This document shows positions 5,924-6,894 of a stretch of DNA of 6,894 nt, piece by piece. A program made the translations under genes and the position numbers. The notes beneath the pieces are model-generated. The model had not been told where the DNA came from and did not search any database. It saw only the letters and a list, made by a program, of their open reading frames with translations. Every line of letters begins with the position of its first letter. The stretch's first letter is position 1. The stretch comes from Bacillota bacterium (lineage in GTDB: Bacteria; Bacillota_I; Bacilli_A; RFN20; CAG-826): NCBI GenBank assembly GCA_023443485.1, contig JAEZUH010000090.1, positions 1 through 6,894 on the forward strand, written 5' to 3'.

Positions 5924-6520
5924 TTATTTCCCCTTTCCCACAAAGATTTTTTTAATTCCAATAATAATCTTTGCCCCTAATTGTGCGATTAATTTTGTTA
6001 AAGCTACGAAGGCAAATCCTAAGATGATGGATAAGCCGACGCCCACCAAACCAGCTCCTAAGAAGAATGTGGCTTGTGGTGCTGCTCCGACGGCGAAGGT
6101 GGTAAAAGAACCAATTACAGCAGCGAGACCTCCTACCATAAAGGCCAAATCAGCCGCCCATAAGGCAACGATCATTGACCAGAAAGCGATATAAAGAGAG
6201 AAACAAACAGATAGTAGTGCTATTCCAAGAGAAACCCAAATCGGTGAACCTAAGACAATTAGGACAATTTCCCAACTCTTCAATTTTCTTTTTGGTGTTA
6301 CCTTCTCTTTGACCAACTTGGAAATAGGTACTTCTTTAAGTAGTGTGTTTACAATACTTTCCACTGATCCAAATGATTCAATAATGGTTTCTTCTGATTT
6401 GCCATCTTCGATAGCGTCATCAATCAATTCATCATAATAACTGATGGTACTTTCAATGGTTTGAGAAGGAAAACCCGACATTCCCTCCCTTAATTGTTTA
6501 AAAAACTCTTCACGTTTCAT
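5924..6520 (-). CDS. DUF1700/HAAS-domain membrane protein
   Basis: A 198-residue integral membrane protein. Residues 1-65 are the helical, acidic HAAS/DUF1700 domain (MKREEFFKQL, YYDELIDDAIEDG, ESFGSVESIV), a cytoplasmic module that in Firmicutes is typically encoded next to PadR regulators and is thought to work with them. A basic linker (about 66-82) precedes three or four membrane helices (about 84-121, 124-144 and 151-175) and a basic C-terminus ending GKGK. Its ATG overlaps the PadR stop as ATGA, and a strong internal Shine-Dalgarno (GAGGGGGA, complement of 6528-6535) sits seven bases upstream. Coupling with PadR upstream and the DUF4097 gene downstream makes a three-gene unit. The exact function is unknown. 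Confidence 0.88.
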   Translation of the reverse strand: MKREEFFKQLREGMSGFPSQTIESTISYYDELIDDAIEDGKSEETIIESFGSVESIVNTLLKEVPISKLVKEKVTPKRKLKSWEIVLIVLGSPIWVSLGIALLSVCFSLYIAFWSMIVALWAADLAFMVGGLAAVIGSFTTFAVGAAPQATFFLGAGLVGVGLSIILGFAFVALTKLIAQLGAKIIIGIKKIFVGKGK

Positions 6521-6831
6521 TCATCTTTCCCCCTCGTGATAAACTTATATATAGTCAATATTTCTTTCCAATCTTCGGAGAAATCGTCAATTCTTTTTAA
6601 CCCATCTTTTGTAATGTGATAATATTTGCGAAGTCTTCCATTATGTTCGAAAGAGCGAACGGTTAACAGGTGCGACTCTTCAAGCCTTCGTAAGATTGGA
6701 TACAACGTGGACTCTGATATTTCGATCAATGGCGACAAATCTTTTATAATTTGGTAACCATATGAATCCTCATCTTTGATAGATGCGAGGACACACACAT
6801 CGAGCAAGCCTCTTTTGGTCTGATTGTCCAT
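6517..6831 (-). CDS. PadR-family transcriptional repressor
   Basis: A 104-residue winged helix-turn-helix regulator of the short PadR subfamily (PadR-s2 size). Family motifs are all present: RGLLDVCVLASI (7-18), DSYGYQII (22-29), the recognition-helix motif ESTLYPILRRLEE (40-52), and the wing GRLRKYYHITKDG (65-77). A C-terminal helix (about 80-97) provides the dimer interface. The start is fixed by AGGAGG (complement of 6838-6843), six bases upstream. It is the first gene of the operon with the DUF1700 and DUF4097 genes. A palindrome over its own promoter (6852-6872) suggests autorepression of the whole operon, as is usual for PadR proteins. The inducing signal is unknown. Confidence 0.93.
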   Translation of the reverse strand: MDNQTKRGLLDVCVLASIKDEDSYGYQIIKDLSPLIEISESTLYPILRRLEESHLLTVRSFEHNGRLRKYYHITKDGLKRIDDFSEDWKEILTIYKFITRGKDE

Positions 6832-6851
6832 AATTTACCTCCTGACGAGAT

Positions 6852-6889
6852 ATACTATACAACACATAGTATTACGCAATCAATAGTAT
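6852..6889 (-). promoter_or_regulatory. PadR operon promoter with probable PadR operator
   Basis: On the minus strand TTGATT (6878-6883) and TATAGT (6854-6859) are 18 bp apart and serve as -35 and -10. A perfect inverted repeat, ATACTAT (6852-6858) and ATAGTAT (6866-6872) with a 7-base gap, overlaps the -10. A third ATAGTAT (6883-6889) touches the -35. This is where an autorepressing PadR dimer would block RNA polymerase. Binding is inferred from position and symmetry. Confidence 0.65.
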
Positions 6890-6894
6890 TTTAA

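Noticed and set aside
1..6894. CRISPR array, insertion sequence, attachment site or phage genes
   Set aside because: I found no spaced direct repeats, transposase or integrase motifs, and no terminal inverted repeats or target duplications. Although a tRNA is present, no second copy of its 3' end appears in the window.

Overview
The window is AT-rich bacterial DNA. Two genes, the MerR-type and PadR-type regulators, end at TGA, and the PadR stop forms an ATGA overlap with the next start. Tryptophan is written TGG and the only tRNA present is tRNA-Trp(CCA), so TGA is a stop and the code is the standard bacterial one. Strong Shine-Dalgarno sites, hairpin-plus-U terminators, a PadR/DUF1700/DUF4097 operon and surface proteins ending in a C-terminal membrane anchor all point to a low-GC Firmicute or a standard-code relative of the Mollicutes, such as the Acholeplasma or Izemoplasma type. 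The lineage is inferred from style; no marker gene proves it.

Layout. Positions 1-206 hold a tRNA-Trp with its promoter and a terminator. Positions 342-3633 form a three-gene module: a secreted, membrane-anchored protein (471-1597, +), a convergent MerR-family regulator (1609-2400, -), and a second secreted, membrane-anchored protein (2503-3633, +) divergent from the regulator. Positions 3868-4953 hold a CorA-like Mg2+ transporter with its own promoter and terminator. Positions 4956-6883 hold a minus-strand operon: PadR regulator, then a DUF1700/HAAS membrane protein, then a DUF4097 beta-solenoid protein, closed by a terminator back-to-back with that of corA.

The most interesting part is the MerR module. 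The two surface-protein genes are preceded by promoters that agree at 27 of 32 positions (342-373 and 2416-2447). In each, a -35 and a -10 are separated by 20 bp and the spacer carries a 20-bp imperfect dyad. This is the classic layout of MerR-activated promoters, and a MerR-family gene lies between the two targets. I infer a self-contained regulon in which one ligand-sensing activator switches on two different cell-surface proteins.

Both surface genes are broken as read. There are three single-base indels, each in a short run of one base (T5 near 497, G5 near 2752, T3 near 3352). Correcting each by one base restores proteins of 375 and 376 residues with complete signal peptides, domains and anchors. 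The five other protein genes are intact. The indels may be sequencing errors, real decay, or on/off switching of surface antigens; the sequence alone cannot decide.

The PadR operon also looks self-regulated. A perfect 7-bp inverted repeat overlaps the predicted -10, with a third half-site nearby. The PadR/DUF1700/DUF4097 set is a common Firmicute arrangement thought to deal with the cell envelope, but its biochemical job is not settled.
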